64,000 nt of DNA from Pedobacter nutrimenti. GTDB lineage: Bacteria > Bacteroidota > Bacteroidia > Sphingobacteriales > Sphingobacteriaceae. The notes beneath the pieces were generated by a model. It did not search any database, was not told the DNA's origin, and was given only the letters and a program-made list of their open reading frames with translations. The translations under genes were made by a program, and so were the position numbers. Below are positions 63,283 through 64,000 of the stretch, piece by piece. The stretch spans positions 124,001 through 188,000 of the forward strand of contig NZ_QKLU01000006.1 of the NCBI RefSeq assembly GCF_003208655.1, given 5' to 3'. Positions within the stretch are counted from its first letter, which is position 1. Every line of letters begins with the position of its first letter.

Positions 63283-64000
63283 TTATTTAACGGGTTCAAG
63301 TCCGTATTCTTTTGCCTTGGTCAGCATAAACTGTAACGCTTCTTCGTAAGTATTTCTTATCTCCCCTTCCAGTATGGCCTCACGGATCGCATTTTTGATC
63401 AAACCAACTTCTTTTCCTGCACCCAGACCGAAAATGCGCATAATGTCATTGCCGGTAACCGGGGGCTGCCAGTTCCTGATCTTATCCCGCTCTTCCACAT
63501 CTTTGAGCTTCTGTTTAACGAGCTCGAAGTTATTGCGGTATTTTTTTACTTTATATTCATTTTTGGTCGTTACATCTGCATTACACAGCATCATCAGGCT
63601 TTCAATATCTTCTCCGGCATCAAAGAGTAACCTCCGCACCGCCGAATCAGTCACCACTTCCTGCGCAAGGACGATAGGACGAAGATGGAGCTGCACCAGT
63701 TTTTGCACATATTTCATTTTCTCATTAAGAGGGAGTTTGAGTTGTGCAAAAATCTGTGGGACCATCCGGGCACCCCGGTCTTCATGGCCATGAAAGGTCC
63801 AGCCATGGTGTTCGTCAAAACGCTTGGTTGGGGGTTTGGCAATGTCATGCAAAATTGCTGCCCACCTTAACCAGAGGTCAGTGGTGTGCACGCAAATGTT
63901 GTCCAGCACCTGTAGGGTATGGTAGAAATTATCCTTATGACCCTTTCCGTTGATGATTTCCACGCCATAGAGGTTGGCCATTTGCGGAAAGATGATTTTA
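63283..64000 (-). CDS. CCA-adding enzyme / HD-domain tRNA nucleotidyltransferase, C-terminal part (cut by window edge)
   Basis: The frame stays open to the window end; residues read before the first visible Met are KIIFPQ, so the true start is outside. The visible ~239 residues hold the linker and HD domain: [20 protein letters not shown] (His-Asp), [14 protein letters not shown] and [12 protein letters not shown]. This C-terminal HD layout, after a nucleotidyltransferase domain not seen here, fits bacterial CCA-adding enzymes. The protein ends with [16 protein letters not shown]. It is on the same strand as the pRiA4b-like and miaA genes, 60 bp upstream of the former. Confidence 0.85.
   Translation of the reverse strand, partial: KIIFPQMANLYGVEIINGKGHKDNFYHTLQVLDNICVHTTDLWLRWAAILHDIAKPPTKRFDEHHGWTFHGHEDRGARMVPQIFAQLKLPLNEKMKYVQKLVQLHLRPIVLAQEVVTDSAVRRLLFDAGEDIESLMMLCNADVTTKNEYKVKKYRNNFELVKQKLKDVEERDKIRNWQPPVTGNDIMRIFGLGAGKEVGLIKNAIREAILEGEIRNTYEEALQFMLTKAKEYGLEPVK

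Overview
The window is a chromosomal segment from a Bacteroidota bacterium, most likely of the family Sphingobacteriaceae and Pedobacter-like. Evidence: SusC/SusD-type and Oar-type TonB-linked outer-membrane proteins; Bacteroidota promoters (TTTG, 19-nt spacer, TAnnTTTG), three of which match exactly here; almost no Shine-Dalgarno sequences; and gene orders common in this phylum (purH-mreBCD-mrdA-rodA, pheT-zapA-6S RNA-rny, and tRNAs-tuf-tRNA-Trp-secE-nusG-rplKAJL-rpoBC). No prophage, insertion sequence, CRISPR array or rRNA operon was seen, and no gene looks broken; only the first and last genes are cut by the window edges.

Layout. 1-9.9 kb: a partial Fe-S oxidoreductase, tRNA-Phe, a MocR regulator divergent from an AhpD-like protein, a PoxB-type pyruvate oxidase, a PepSY membrane protein, an MFS exporter, a LysR regulator, thymidine kinase and an acidic hypothetical protein. 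Three convergent pairs here overlap at their stop codons. 9.9-17.8 kb, minus strand: purN, purH and the cell-shape set mreB-mreC-mreD-mrdA-rodA, with a triple 37-bp repeat just upstream of purN. 18-25.6 kb: scramblase-like protein, rpsT, radC, pheT, a small coiled-coil gene, zapA, a probable 6S RNA, rny (with a leader hairpin) and an Mpo1-like membrane protein.

25.9-36.4 kb is an envelope and nutrient-uptake region: a large Oar-like receptor, then an exported NlpC/P60 peptidase, a Tat-exported L-Ala-D/L-Glu epimerase and a SusC/SusD pair. The last four look like one locus for capturing and processing peptidoglycan peptides. 36.8-39.7 kb holds a three-gene cassette of unknown function: a coiled-coil protein, a two-helix membrane protein and a membrane-anchored Ppx/GppA-fold protein that has lost its first phosphate-loop Asp. 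It is the best candidate for an undescribed system. A 429-nt non-coding stretch with an 11-bp tandem repeat precedes it.

39.9-47.8 kb: an OlsF-like two-domain acyltransferase, a helix-hairpin-helix protein, apt, an acyl-CoA dehydrogenase, a small beta-barrel protein, an anchored hypothetical protein, rpsU, a XerC-type recombinase and hpf. rpsU and hpf both carry strong Shine-Dalgarno sequences, which stands out in this genome. 47.8-61.3 kb is the translation/transcription superoperon: tRNA-Thr, -Tyr, -Gly, -Thr, tuf, tRNA-Trp, secE, nusG, rplK, rplA, rplJ, rplL, rpoB and rpoC, with strong internal hairpins between tuf and tRNA-Trp and between rplL and rpoB. 61.3-64 kb: a DUF3467 protein, miaA, a pRiA4b ORF-3-like protein and the 3' part of a CCA-adding/HD-domain gene.

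All functional calls come from reading motifs, lengths and gene order. No database search was run.
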